A stretch of DNA of 64,000 nucleotides from Oscillospiraceae bacterium (GCA_910574935.1 CAJTCU010000001.1:1-64000); one strand, 5' to 3'; shown: positions 34,766 through 44,143, counted from the first letter of the stretch. The notes: generated by a model from the letters alone, not told the origin. Made by a program: numbers and translations.

Positions 34766-36673
34766 TTATTCCAGCTCAAAGGCCCCGGTGTACAGCTGGT
34801 AGTACTTGCCCTTCTGGGCAATCAGCTCCTCATGGGTGCCCCGCTCAATAATGTGCCCCAGCTCCAACACCAAAATGCTGTCGCTGTTCTGCACGGTAGA
34901 GAGCCGGTGCGCGATTACAAACACCGTACGCCCCCGCATTAGGCCGTCCATGCCCTTCTGCACCAGCCGCTCGGTGCGGGTGTCAATGGAGGAGGTGGCC
35001 TCGTCCAGCACCATCACCGGTGGGTCGGCCACTGCCGCCCGGGCAATGCTTAGCAGCTGCCGCTGGCCCTGAGAGAGGCTGCCCCCATCCCCGGTAAGCA
35101 CGGTGTCGTAGCCCTCGGGCAGGCGGCGGATAAAGCTGTCTGCGTTGGCCAGCTTGGCCGCGGCCTCTATCTCTTCGTCGGTGGCGTCCAACTTGCCGTA
35201 GCGGATATTGTCCCGGACTGTGCCTGTAAACAGGTTGGTCTCTTGCAGCACCACCCCCAGGGAGCGCCGCAGGTCCGGCTTGCGGATTTTGTTAATATTA
35301 ATCCCGTCGTAACGGATCTTGCCGTCCGCAATGTCGTAAAACCGGTTGATCAGGTTGGTAATGGTGGTCTTGCCCGCGCCGGTGGCGCCCACAAAGGCAA
35401 TCTTTTTGCCGGGCTGGGCGTCAATGTCTATATCGTGAAGCACCAGCTTTTCTTCATTATACCCAAAGTCTACCTGGTGCAGCTCCACCCGGCCGGTGAG
35501 CTTGGTGTAGGTCACCGTGCCGTCTCCATGGCGATGCTTCCAGGCCCACATGCCGGTACGGGTCTCGGTCTCGATGATCTGGCCTTCCCGTTCCCGGGCG
35601 TTGACCAGCATTACATAGCCCTCATCCCGCTCGGGCTCTTCATCCATCAGGGTGAAGATGCGCTCCGCGCCCGCCAGAGCCATGACAATGGTGTTGAACT
35701 GCTGGCTGATCTGCCCAATCGGCATGGTAAAGCTGCGGGAAAGCTGCAAGAACGCCGCAATGCCCCCCAGGGTAAGACCGCCTACGCCCCCCAGGGCCAG
35801 GGCCCCGCCCGCTATGGCAATTAGGGCGTATTGCAGGTGGCCCAGGTTGTTCATCACCGGGCCCATAATGTTGGCAAAGGCGTTGGCCTTGGCCGCCTCG
35901 TCCCGCAGGGTGTCGTTCAGCTGGTCAAAGCGCTCCTTGGCCTTTTCCTCGTGGCAGAACACCTTGATCACCTTTTGGCCTGTGACCATCTCTTCAATAT
36001 AGCCATTGATGTCACCCAAAGACCTCTGCTGGCGGACAAAGTATTTGCCGCTGTTTGCGCCGATTTTGCCGGTGAGGAACAGCATAAACGCTACCACCAC
36101 AATGACCAGTACGGTCAGCGGAACACTGGTAGCCACCATGGCGCAGAATACGGCGGTCAAAGTAATCAGCGTATTAAATAGCTGGGGAATGCTCTGGGAA
36201 ATCAGCATCCGCAGGGTGTCGGTATCGTTGGTAAAGCGGCTCATCAGGTCCCCGTGGGTGTGGGTGTCAAAGTACTTGATGGGCAGGCGCTGCATTTTAG
36301 AGAACAAGTCGTCCCGAATGTCCTTGAGAATGCTTTGGGAGATGTCCACCATCAGCCAGTTGTAGAAAAAGGTGGAGCCCGCCCCCAGCAGGTAGATCAG
36401 GCCCATTATGCCAATGGCCCGCAGAAGCCCGGTAAACACTGGGTTCGGGGCAGCCAGCAGGGGGGTAATGTAGTCGTCGATAAGGGTCTCTAAAAACATA
36501 GACCCCGCCACGCCCGCCACGGCACTGACTAAAATACACACCAGCACCACGCCCATGCGGACGCGGTTGGGCAGGCTCATGTAGCTAAGCAGGCGTTTGA
36601 TCACCTTGCCCTGGTCTTTCGCTTTTGGCCGGTCTTTGGCAAAGGCCGCGCCCATTGGTCCTCTAGGAGGCAT
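34766..36673 (-). CDS. Type IV ABC exporter half, catalytic-site subunit
   Basis: 635 residues: six-helix membrane domain (about 40-330) and ATPase domain with Walker A GATGAGKTT, signature SLSQGQRQ and Walker B VMVLDEATSSID, which retains the catalytic Glu. The signature has Gln where Gly is usual (LSQGQ), the typical alteration in one half of heterodimeric exporters. An extra loop (TETRTGMWAWKHRHGDG) splits the junction between domains. The start lies inside the upstream gene, which it overlaps by 11 bases. Substrate unknown; drugs or lipids are common. Confidence 0.92.
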   Translation of the reverse strand: MPPRGPMGAAFAKDRPKAKDQGKVIKRLLSYMSLPNRVRMGVVLVCILVSAVAGVAGSMFLETLIDDYITPLLAAPNPVFTGLLRAIGIMGLIYLLGAGSTFFYNWLMVDISQSILKDIRDDLFSKMQRLPIKYFDTHTHGDLMSRFTNDTDTLRMLISQSIPQLFNTLITLTAVFCAMVATSVPLTVLVIVVVAFMLFLTGKIGANSGKYFVRQQRSLGDINGYIEEMVTGQKVIKVFCHEEKAKERFDQLNDTLRDEAAKANAFANIMGPVMNNLGHLQYALIAIAGGALALGGVGGLTLGGIAAFLQLSRSFTMPIGQISQQFNTIVMALAGAERIFTLMDEEPERDEGYVMLVNAREREGQIIETETRTGMWAWKHRHGDGTVTYTKLTGRVELHQVDFGYNEEKLVLHDIDIDAQPGKKIAFVGATGAGKTTITNLINRFYDIADGKIRYDGININKIRKPDLRRSLGVVLQETNLFTGTVRDNIRYGKLDATDEEIEAAAKLANADSFIRRLPEGYDTVLTGDGGSLSQGQRQLLSIARAAVADPPVMVLDEATSSIDTRTERLVQKGMDGLMRGRTVFVIAHRLSTVQNSDSILVLELGHIIERGTHEELIAQKGKYYQLYTGAFELE

Positions 36674-38396
36674 TCGCGCTCTCTCCCTTCTGCTGCGATT
36701 CAAAAACTTCCCGGTAAATGTCACTGCGTGCCAGCAGCTCCTGGTGGCTGCCTATGTCCGCCACCCGGCCGCCGTCCAGCACGACGATCTGGTCCGCGTC
36801 TTGGACGCTGGCCACCCGCTGGGCAATGATAATTTTGGTGGTGTCTGGAATCTCCTCTTTAAAAGCCTGGCGTATCAGGGCGTCGGTGTGGGTGTCCACC
36901 GCGCTGGTGGAGTCGTCCAGAATCAGGATCTTGGGCTTTTTCAGCAGGGCCCGGGCAATGCACAGCCGCTGCTTCTGCCCGCCGGAAACATTGGTGCCGC
37001 CCTGCTCAATATAGGTGTCGTACCCTTCTGGAAACTGTTGGATAAAGCTGTCGGCCTGGGCCAGGCGGCAGACCCGCTCTATATCTTCATCCGTGGCGTT
37101 CTCGTCGCCCCAGCGCAGATTTTCCTTGATGGTGCCCGAGAACAGCTCGTTCTTTTGCAGCACCATGGCCACCTCTTCCCGCAGGGCCTCTACATTATAG
37201 TCCCGCACGTCCTGGCCCCCTACCAGCACCCGGCCTTTTTGCACATCGTAAAGCCGGGGAATCAGCTGCACCAGGCTGCTTTTTCCGCTGCCGGTGCCCC
37301 CCAGAATTCCCACGGTCTGGCCCGCCGGAATGCGAAGGTCTATCCCGGAAAGGCAGGTGCGCTCGCTCTTTTGGTAGTTAAAGTCCACATCCTCGAACAC
37401 AATGGAGCCATCCGCCACTGTTTGCAGGTTTTCTTTGCCATCGGCAATATCGCTTTTCTCGTCCAGAATTTCCACAATGCGCTGGGCAGAGGCCCTGGAC
37501 ATGGTGGTCATAATAAAAATCATGGTCAGCATCATCAGGCTGCTTAGGGCCTGCATGGCATAGCTCATCATGCTCATCAGCTGGCCGGTGGTCATGGTCT
37601 GGCTCACGATCATCCGGGCGCCAAACCAAGAGATGAGCAGGATCACCCCGTACATGCAAACCTGCATTAGGGGCGAGGTAAAGGCCAAAATCTTTTCCGC
37701 CAGGCTGGAGTCCTTTCGGATCTGTTCCGAGGCCTCTACAAACTTCCCCGTCTCGTAGTCCTCCCGCACAAAGGCTTTCACCACCCGTATTCCCCGCAGG
37801 TTTTCCTGCACCACGGTGTTCATCCGGTCGTAATGCTTGAACATCCGCTCAAAAGCCGGGTATGCCCGGGTAGAGATCAGGGCCATCCCCGCCCCCAGCA
37901 CAGGCATGGCCGCCAAAAAGACCAGCGCGAGCGGGGCGTTTACCATAAAGGCCATGACCATAGAGAATATCAGGGTCATGGGGGCCCGCACGGCAATGCG
38001 GATCATCATCTGAAAAGCGTTCTGCACATTGCTTACGTCTGTGGTCAGCCGGGTAACGATGCTGCCGGTGGAGAACTTGTCAATGTTGGAAAACGAATAT
38101 TTCTGCACCGCGTAATACATGTCCTGGCGCAGGTTGCGGGCAAAGCCCGTAGAGGCCCGGGCCCCATAAAAGCCCGAGAGAACCCCGAACGCCAGAGAGA
38201 TAATGGCACAGCCCACCAGCAGCAGGCCCGTACCCAGGATGACGTCCATATTCCCCTTGTCAATGCCATCGTCAATCAGAGTGGCCATCAGCAGGGGAAT
38301 CAGCACCTCCATCACCACCTCCAGTGTGGCGGTCAGAGGCGTTAGCAGGGTATCTTTTTTGTATTCCCGGATGCACCGGGAAAGCTTTCGTATCAT
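36663..38396 (-). CDS. Type IV ABC exporter half with degenerate Walker B
   Basis: 577 residues: membrane domain (about 15-310), Walker A GGTGSGKSS, canonical signature NVSGGQKQR, and Walker B ILILDDSTSAVD with Asp replacing the catalytic Glu. Paired with the next gene this gives one competent and one degenerate ATP site, as in TM287/288-type heterodimers: the Asp here meets the altered LSQGQ of the partner. The start ATG lies within the end of marR (4-base overlap). Confidence 0.93.
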   Translation of the reverse strand: MIRKLSRCIREYKKDTLLTPLTATLEVVMEVLIPLLMATLIDDGIDKGNMDVILGTGLLLVGCAIISLAFGVLSGFYGARASTGFARNLRQDMYYAVQKYSFSNIDKFSTGSIVTRLTTDVSNVQNAFQMMIRIAVRAPMTLIFSMVMAFMVNAPLALVFLAAMPVLGAGMALISTRAYPAFERMFKHYDRMNTVVQENLRGIRVVKAFVREDYETGKFVEASEQIRKDSSLAEKILAFTSPLMQVCMYGVILLISWFGARMIVSQTMTTGQLMSMMSYAMQALSSLMMLTMIFIMTTMSRASAQRIVEILDEKSDIADGKENLQTVADGSIVFEDVDFNYQKSERTCLSGIDLRIPAGQTVGILGGTGSGKSSLVQLIPRLYDVQKGRVLVGGQDVRDYNVEALREEVAMVLQKNELFSGTIKENLRWGDENATDEDIERVCRLAQADSFIQQFPEGYDTYIEQGGTNVSGGQKQRLCIARALLKKPKILILDDSTSAVDTHTDALIRQAFKEEIPDTTKIIIAQRVASVQDADQIVVLDGGRVADIGSHQELLARSDIYREVFESQQKGESANAS

Positions 38397-38917
38397 TCCA
38401 CTGTCCCTTCTTTCTTCGCTTTATCTTCCGTCTCGCGCTTTTCAATGTGGCTGTACAGCTTTTGGCACAGACGGATAAACAGGGCTTTCTCCTCTGGGGC
38501 CAGCCCGGCGTCCAAAAAAGCCTCGGTGCGGCGGATGCCCTCCTCCACCTTCTGGTGGTGGTCCACAGCCTTGGGAGTAAGGCAAATTTTCTTCAGCCGC
38601 TGGTCCCACTCCACCGGTTCCCGGGTAATCAAACCGTTTTTCTCCATCAGCTGCAAAATGCCGGTCATGGTAGACCTGCCTACAGAAAACTGCTCTTGCA
38701 GGTCCCGCTGGTACAGGTCCCGGTCCTGGTTTACATACAGGTAGCCAATGAGCCAGCCGTGGCCGGCCGGGCTCTCGCTGATCGCGGCGTAGCGGTTCAT
38801 CAGCCGGCGGGTCAGGTGGTGCAGGCGGCTGATTTGAAAACCTATGTCGTCCTGGTGCTCCGGCGGGGGCAGCCTGGGGGGCCTGGGCGGGCGCTTTTCC
38901 TGTTCCCCGTGGTTCAT
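38393..38917 (-). CDS. MarR-family regulator of the ABC exporter operon
   Basis: 174 residues. A Pro-rich N-terminus precedes the winged helix: LYQRDLQEQFSVGRSTMTGILQLMEKNGLI, and the wing DQRLKKICLTPKA. Family members repress efflux genes and release DNA on binding ligand. It overlaps the first exporter gene by 4 bases, so the three genes form one operon. The promoter directly upstream carries three to four 15-bp direct repeats that are good operator candidates. The second in-frame ATG is chosen for spacing from AAGG. Confidence 0.92.
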   Translation of the reverse strand: MNHGEQEKRPPRPPRLPPPEHQDDIGFQISRLHHLTRRLMNRYAAISESPAGHGWLIGYLYVNQDRDLYQRDLQEQFSVGRSTMTGILQLMEKNGLITREPVEWDQRLKKICLTPKAVDHHQKVEEGIRRTEAFLDAGLAPEEKALFIRLCQKLYSHIEKRETEDKAKKEGTVE

Positions 38918-38945
38918 GGTCATCCTTCCTTTTCATTTGCTTCCA

Positions 38946-39005
38946 CAAGCTGTACGTACGCGGACTATTCGCCCTCGTACTGTTCGCTACCGAACTGTTC
39001 ATGTC
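38946..39005. repeat. Three to four 15-bp direct repeats at the marR transcription start
   Basis: The core GAACTGTTC-like motif recurs with exact 15-base spacing: GGACTATTC (from 38962), GTACTGTTC (38977) and GAACTGTTC (38992), with a degenerate fourth at 38946. GAACTGTTC is itself a palindrome about its centre. Located between the -10 box and the marR start codon. Confidence 0.75.
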
Positions 39006-39011
39006 CTAACA

Positions 39012-39040
39012 ATTATATTTCAGCTTGAAAAAAATGTCAA
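39012..39040 (-). promoter_or_regulatory. Promoter of the marR-ABC exporter operon
   Basis: Minus strand TTGACA (39035-39040), 17 bases, TATAAT (39012-39017). Perfect consensus; transcription should begin within the 15-bp repeats. Confidence 0.8.
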
Positions 39041-39139
39041 GAGGGAAAAGAATTTTTTTCAGAAGGGGCTGTCACAGAAAATTCACTTGTTTTTCTTGAT
39101 TTTGCCACATATACCGTTTAAAATAAGTATGGAGTATTC

Positions 39140-39252
39140 TAGAGTCTGTTTGAAAACTTCGAAACACGGTCTGTTTTGCCCAGAAACGGCGGCTTTGGCG
39201 TCAAAAATTCTCGAAAGGCGCCAGCATTTCTCCCATTTTAAAACAGACTCTA
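39140..39252 (+). repeat. Dispersed inverted-terminal repeat, short subfamily, copy C
   Basis: 113 bp, TAGAGTCTGTTTGAAAAC to TTTTAAAACAGACTCTA, same length as copy A2 and similar to it in opposite orientation. It lies between the divergent marR and regulator genes. Confidence 0.88.
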
Positions 39253-39363
39253 GGGAACCACCCACCGGAGTTACCTAGCGCCTGACGGTTTGACACGCCT
39301 CTCGCGCCACCGGAATTAATCCGTGCTTCCTTAACATAAAAAAACACTGGAGAGGTGCAGACC

Positions 39364-40059
39364 ATGGCTTCTGGAAAAATATTAATCGTGGACGACGATA
39401 CCAATATTTGCGAACTTTTACGTCTCTATATCGAAAAAGAGGGCTTTGACGCCGCCCTGGCCCACGATGGCGAGAGCGCCCTTAGGAAGTTCGAGTCCTT
39501 TTTCCCAGACCTGATCTTGCTGGACATTATGCTGCCCGGTTTAGACGGCTGGCAGGTATGCCGGGAAATCCGCAAGCGCTCTTCCTGCCCCATTATTATG
39601 CTCACCGCCAAGGGCGAGGTCTTTGACCGGGTGCTGGGCCTGGAGCTGGGGGCCGACGACTATGTGGTAAAGCCCTTTGAGACCAAAGAGGTCATTGCCC
39701 GCATCAACGCTGTGCTGCGCCGCAGCGGCAAAGCGGCCGACCGGCAAAAGGACCAAAAAGAGGTGGTGTACGAAAACCTGCTTATCAACTTAACCAACTA
39801 TGAGCTAAAGGTAAAGGGCGTGCAGGTGGACACCCCGCCGAAAGAGATGGAGCTGATCTACCACCTGGCCTCTAACCCCAACCGGGTATTTACCCGGGAC
39901 CAGCTTTTGGACGAGGTGTGGGGCTTCGATTACTATGGCGACAGCCGAACTGTCGATGTGCACATTAAGCGCCTGCGGGAAAAGCTGGAGGGAGTCTCAG
40001 AGCAATGGAGCCTAAAGACCGTATGGGGCGTGGGCTATAAGTTCGAGGTCCGGGACTGA
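39364..40059 (+). CDS. OmpR/PhoB-type response regulator
   Basis: 231 residues. Receiver with acidic residues 10-12, Asp54 in LILLDIMLPG, Lys in DDYVVKPFE; C-terminal winged helix ending RTVDVHIKRLREKLE and VWGVGYKFE. The ATG is 6 bases after GAGAGGTG. It precedes its kinase by 11 bases. The third gene of the operon is an HtrA-type protease, so an envelope-stress role like CssRS is a fair inference. Confidence 0.94.
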   Translation: MASGKILIVDDDTNICELLRLYIEKEGFDAALAHDGESALRKFESFFPDLILLDIMLPGLDGWQVCREIRKRSSCPIIMLTAKGEVFDRVLGLELGADDYVVKPFETKEVIARINAVLRRSGKAADRQKDQKEVVYENLLINLTNYELKVKGVQVDTPPKEMELIYHLASNPNRVFTRDQLLDEVWGFDYYGDSRTVDVHIKRLREKLEGVSEQWSLKTVWGVGYKFEVRD

Positions 40060-40070
40060 GGTGCGGGGCT

Positions 40071-41657
40071 ATGCAGAAAAGTCTTTTTAAACGCTACCTG
40101 GGCCAAACCATGCTCATTGTATTCCTCAGCTTCGTCATTTTGGGCGGGGTTATGATGGTGTTTTTCAGCTACTACTGGCGGCAGGAGAAAAAAGAGCTGC
40201 TTACCCAAAACGCCACCTCCATTGCCAATATTGCCAGCCGCTTCCTGACCAAAGAGAGCGCCAGCGTGTATAAGCTGCAAGGAGATGCCCTGCAGGGCTT
40301 TATCGACAGCTTTTCCGCCAGTATTGACGCGGATATATTTATTACCGAGCTAGACGGCACCGTGCGCCTGGGCAACCCTGTGGGCAGCGGCCTGGAGGAC
40401 TTGAAAAAGGTGCCCGCCACCTGCGCGGCCCAGGCCGCCCAGGGCCTGTACGAGGGCCGGGGCAGCTTTGGCGGGCTGTATCAAGAAAGCTATTATATCA
40501 TTGGCGTGCCCATGTACGCCAGCGAGGACGGGCCCTGCGTGGGGGCGGTGTTCGCCGCCACCAGCCCCGCCTCTATGAGCGCCATGCAGCTGGAAGCTTT
40601 CAAGATCTTCCTTTTGGCCGCGGTGGCGGCCTTGGCGGTAACCTTCTGTGTAATGGGCGTTTTCGCCTACCGGCTGGTAAAGCCCCTGCGGCAAATGTCC
40701 CTGGCCGCCCGCAGCTTTGGAGCAGGGGATTTTTCCGTGCGGGTGCCTGTCACCAGCCAGGACGAGCTGGGCCAGCTTTCCCTCTCTTTCAACCATATGG
40801 CGGACTCCCTCTCAAACTCCGAGGGCATGCGCCGCAGTTTTATTGCCAATGTCTCCCACGAGTTAAAAACCCCCATGACCACCATCGCGGGCTTTGTGGA
40901 CGGCATTTTGGACGGTACCATTCCCGCCGCTGAGGAGAGCAAGTACCTGCACATTGTCTCCGACGAGGTAAAGCGCCTGTCCCGGCTGGTGAAGTCCATG
41001 CTGGACCTATCCCGTATTGACAGTGGGGAGATGAAGATACACCCCCGCAGCTTTGACATCACCCATACCAGCGTAGCCACCCTGCTCACTTTTGAGCAAA
41101 AAATTAACGAAAAACAGATTGAAATTCATGGCCTGGAAGAGGCCGCCCCGGTTACTGTGTACGGCGACCAGGACCTTTTGCACCAGGTGGTGTATAATCT
41201 GGTGGAAAACGCGGTAAAATTTACCAACCAGGGGGGCGGTATTACCCTGCGGATTATAGACAGTATTGACCGGGCCACTGTGATGATTGAAAATACCGGC
41301 CCGGGCATTGCCCCCGAGGACCTTCCCATGGTGTTCGACCGCTTTTATAAAGGGGATAAGTCCCGCAGCCGGGACAAAAACGGCATGGGCCTGGGGCTGT
41401 ATCTGGTGCGCACGATCTTGCAGCTGCACGGGGGGAACATCCAGGTAACGTCTGTGCAGGGACAGTTCTGCCGGTTCGAGTTCTACCTGCCCAAGCCCCA
41501 GGAGGCCCCCCGCCTAAAGGAGCCCCAGTCCAAAGAATCTAAAGCGCGGGACACGCGGAACAAAGAGTCCCGGTCCGGCCATCTGCGGCTGAAAAAGCCC
41601 AAGACCGAGCCCAACCAAAAGACGGAACCTGAAAGGAGCAAGGAAGATGATGGATAA
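40071..41657 (+). CDS. Envelope sensor histidine kinase with charged C-terminal tail
   Basis: 528 residues: membrane segments about 13-35 and 178-202 enclosing an extracellular sensor, HAMP (FGAGDFSVRVPV), phosphoacceptor His263 in NVSHELKTPMTT, N box LVENAVKFTN and G boxes GPGIAPEDL and GMGLGLYLVRT. After the kinase core there is a tail of roughly 50 residues made almost entirely of Lys, Arg, Glu, Ser and Pro (KEPQSKESKARDTRNKESRS...), not a normal part of the family. The end overlaps the protease gene by 11 bases. Confidence 0.93.
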   Translation: MQKSLFKRYLGQTMLIVFLSFVILGGVMMVFFSYYWRQEKKELLTQNATSIANIASRFLTKESASVYKLQGDALQGFIDSFSASIDADIFITELDGTVRLGNPVGSGLEDLKKVPATCAAQAAQGLYEGRGSFGGLYQESYYIIGVPMYASEDGPCVGAVFAATSPASMSAMQLEAFKIFLLAAVAALAVTFCVMGVFAYRLVKPLRQMSLAARSFGAGDFSVRVPVTSQDELGQLSLSFNHMADSLSNSEGMRRSFIANVSHELKTPMTTIAGFVDGILDGTIPAAEESKYLHIVSDEVKRLSRLVKSMLDLSRIDSGEMKIHPRSFDITHTSVATLLTFEQKINEKQIEIHGLEEAAPVTVYGDQDLLHQVVYNLVENAVKFTNQGGGITLRIIDSIDRATVMIENTGPGIAPEDLPMVFDRFYKGDKSRSRDKNGMGLGLYLVRTILQLHGGNIQVTSVQGQFCRFEFYLPKPQEAPRLKEPQSKESKARDTRNKESRSGHLRLKKPKTEPNQKTEPERSKEDDG

Positions 41658-43443
41658 TTTGCGAGACCCAAACGGCCAGGAGGAGAGGGAGCCTCTCCAG
41701 CCCGGGGAAGATAGCCAGCCCATGGAGGAAACCCTGGCCCGGGAAGAGGGCTTTGCCCAGCCAGCCGGCCCCGAGACCCCGGAAGAGCTGGAGCCCCTGC
41801 CCCCAGAGGACAGCGCCCCGGCAATGCCTCCCCTAGAGGAGGCCCCTGGAGAGGACCCCGCCAGCCCCCAAGAGGCAGCGGCCGACCCCACGGCCCAGCC
41901 TGCCCAGCAGGAGCCTGCGCCCAGCGCCCCCGCCGGCGCGCCAGCGCCCCCTTACCCAGCACCGGCCGCCAGCGTCTGGCAGTGGCCCGCCCCTGGATAT
42001 GATCCGCGGCAAAATCCAGCTCCGCCGCCCCCCTACCCCCAGCCGCTTCCCCAGGGCTATCCATATCCCTACGCCGGGCAGCCGGGCGCAGCGCCTTATC
42101 CCGCTCCACCTTACGGGCCTGGGGTGCCTCAGCCCTACGCCGGGGCCCAGCCCTCTCAGCAGCCCCCCGCCTCGCCCTATTACTATGCGCCCCAGCCCCC
42201 AGCCCCCCAAAAGCGGAAAAAAATGGGCCTGGGACTAAAGGTTTTTTTGTGGATTATGGGCCTGCTCTCCGCAGGCGCGGTCAGCGGCCTTTGTGTGTAC
42301 CTGGCCATGGCCCAGCCCAGCGGCGGCTCCCAGTATCCGGGATTTGGCTTTGATTTTTCCACTCCGGAAAGCGGCGCCCTGCCCGAGCCCACCCAGCCCC
42401 CTCAAGAACCGGAAGAAGAGGCGGCCCCCACCCCCAATGTGGACGTGACGCCCAATACCGAGGGCATCCACATGAACGAAAAACCCCTAAGCCAGCCCCT
42501 GGACGCTGAGAGCGTCTATAGGCAGGTGGCCCCCTCTACGGTAACTGTGGCGGCGGAACTGACCCGGGAGGGCCAAACCGGCGAGAGCACCGGTACGGGC
42601 ATTATTGCCACCAGCGACGGGTATATTATCACAAACTCCCATGTGGTGCTGAATTCTAAAAGCTCCAGCGTCACGGTGACCACCTACGACGGCCACGAGT
42701 ATGAAGCCGTGGTGGTGGGCGTGGACCGCACCACCGACCTGGCTGTACTGAAAACCAACGACCACGGCTTTACCCCAGCCCAGTTTGGCGACGCGGCCGA
42801 GCTCTCTATGGGCGAGTGGGTGTTGGCCATTGGCAATCCCGGGGGCGCACGGTTTTCCAACTCCCTGACCCGGGGGGTCATCTCCGGCCTGGACCGGGAA
42901 GTGGGCAAATACAGTGAAAACGGCATGACCTATATCCAGACCGACGCGGCCATTAACCCCGGAAACTCCGGCGGCCCTCTGGTGAACATGTACGGCCAGG
43001 TGGTGGGAATCAATTCTTCCAAAATTATCACCGATGGCTACGAGGGGATGGGCTTTGCCATTCCCGTCAGCCGCGCCCAGCCCATTATTAACGAGCTGCT
43101 CTCCGGCGGCTATATCAAGGGCCGCACCCGGCTGGGCATTACCTGCCGGGAGGTAACAAAGACCATCTCCGCCGCCTCCGGCCTGCCCAGAGGCCTACAG
43201 ATTAGCACGATTGACCCCGAAAGCGGCTTTGCGGGTACACAGGCCCAGGAAGGGGACGTTATTACCGCTATAGAAGGCGAAACCGTAGAAAGCCTGCGGG
43301 AAGTTTCCAACCTTCTCCTGCGCTATGCCCCCGGCGACCGGATCAAGGTAACCCTGTACCGCCCTGGCAATAATTTTTCCGGCGGGCAGGAGCTGGAGAT
43401 TGAAATTGTCCTGCTGGAAGATAAAGGCGAGACCCAGAAATAG
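41647..43443 (+). CDS. htrA: Membrane-anchored HtrA/DegP-type serine protease with long Pro-rich N-terminus
   Basis: 598 residues. About 190 cytoplasmic residues rich in Pro, Glu, Ala and Tyr (PPPPYPQPLPQGYPYPYAG) precede a KRKK motif and one membrane anchor (about 195-220). The extracytoplasmic trypsin-like domain has His332 (ITNSHVV), Asp364 (RTTDLAV) and Ser441 (NPGNSGGP), followed by one PDZ domain. The fold degrades or refolds damaged exported proteins. The tyrosine/proline-rich cytoplasmic part is unusual in length and may be a target for protein binding or phosphorylation. Third gene of the two-component operon. Confidence 0.94.
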   Translation: MMDNLRDPNGQEEREPLQPGEDSQPMEETLAREEGFAQPAGPETPEELEPLPPEDSAPAMPPLEEAPGEDPASPQEAAADPTAQPAQQEPAPSAPAGAPAPPYPAPAASVWQWPAPGYDPRQNPAPPPPYPQPLPQGYPYPYAGQPGAAPYPAPPYGPGVPQPYAGAQPSQQPPASPYYYAPQPPAPQKRKKMGLGLKVFLWIMGLLSAGAVSGLCVYLAMAQPSGGSQYPGFGFDFSTPESGALPEPTQPPQEPEEEAAPTPNVDVTPNTEGIHMNEKPLSQPLDAESVYRQVAPSTVTVAAELTREGQTGESTGTGIIATSDGYIITNSHVVLNSKSSSVTVTTYDGHEYEAVVVGVDRTTDLAVLKTNDHGFTPAQFGDAAELSMGEWVLAIGNPGGARFSNSLTRGVISGLDREVGKYSENGMTYIQTDAAINPGNSGGPLVNMYGQVVGINSSKIITDGYEGMGFAIPVSRAQPIINELLSGGYIKGRTRLGITCREVTKTISAASGLPRGLQISTIDPESGFAGTQAQEGDVITAIEGETVESLREVSNLLLRYAPGDRIKVTLYRPGNNFSGGQELEIEIVLLEDKGETQK

Positions 43444-43520
43444 ACGGAAAAAAATTTTTTTGAAAATTTTGAATGGATTCCTCTTCCTCAATCGTATTCA
43501 TGATGAAGTCGGAAACGACT

Positions 43521-43685
43521 CGGCCTTGTTTGAAAATAGAGGAAATGCCGGATTTTTGCTTAAGACGAGACGGTTTCAAGGAGAAAACCGCCAGGAGCAC
43601 TTTTCTATTTCAAGAATTTTCGACACAGAAATCCGCCCGTATGGGGCATAAAGACGGTATTTCCGATTTTTCAAACAAGACCTAA
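43521..43685 (-). repeat. Dispersed inverted-terminal repeat, long subfamily, copy D
   Basis: About 165 bp; its reverse complement aligns along its length with copy F. Ends CCTTGTTTGAAAATAGAGG and TTTTTCAAACAAGACCTAA. It follows the HtrA-type gene by 80 bases and precedes the small secreted protein gene. Confidence 0.8.
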
Positions 43686-43707
43686 CAAAAATCATGGAGG
43701 AATCGTC

Positions 43708-44124
43708 ATGTATCAAGTATTTTTAGGAGCCCTGGCCACATCCATCGCCCTATCTATGGGCGCCACCAGCACGTTGGCCGCTGATTCCACGGCTAAGGTC
43801 TCCCAGTCCTTAGCGCCCGTCTATGCCAATGCGGCCTGCGCCTATGTGGACGCCGACGGCGACGGTATCTGCGACAACTGCGACTTTGCCCATGGCCAGG
43901 GCTGGGGCGGAAACTTTGTGGACCAAGACGGCGACGGCGTCTGCGACAACTTTGCCAACGGCCAGGGCTGCGGCCAGAGCAACGGCTTGGGAGCCGGATG
44001 CGGTGGAAACTTTGTAGACCAGGATAACGACGGCGTCTGCGATAATTTCGGCAGCGGCCAGGGCCGGGGGTATGGCCGGGGCAATGGTCAGGGCAGGGGC
44101 TGCCGGGGTGGACGCTGCTGGTAA
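43708..44124 (+). CDS. Small secreted protein with three Asp-rich calcium-loop-like repeats and a Gly-rich tail
   Basis: 138 residues. Signal peptide to about 24 (cleavage LAA-D). Three repeats DADGDGICDN, DQDGDGVCDN and DQDNDGVCDN at residues 48, 72 and 104 match the DxDxDGxxD loop found in EF-hands, dockerins and thrombospondin type 3 repeats; each carries a Cys right after. The linkers and tail are Gly/Gln/Arg/Asn-rich (GQGRGYGRGNGQGRGCRGG). Nine cysteines imply disulfides. Preceded by ATGGAGGAAT. The next genes encode a sigma factor and an RsgI-like anti-sigma, 20 bases away, suggesting one operon. The family is unknown to me. Confidence 0.8.
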   Translation: MYQVFLGALATSIALSMGATSTLAADSTAKVSQSLAPVYANAACAYVDADGDGICDNCDFAHGQGWGGNFVDQDGDGVCDNFANGQGCGQSNGLGAGCGGNFVDQDNDGVCDNFGSGQGRGYGRGNGQGRGCRGGRCW

Positions 44125-44143
44125 CACTAAGGGAAAAATTTTT

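Noticed and set aside
38442-39002. 186-codon minus-strand frame overlapping marR
   Set aside because: Its pentapeptide-like N-terminus only reflects the 15-bp repeats; it is out of frame with the MarR protein and has no spaced ribosome site.
38946-39005. CRISPR-like short array
   Set aside because: Repeats are contiguous with a 15-base period, without spacers and without cas genes.
43708-44124. Dockerin (cellulosome) assignment for the Asp-rich secreted protein
   Set aside because: Loops lack the paired 22-residue dockerin repeats and flanking helices; linkers are Gly-rich and each loop carries Cys.
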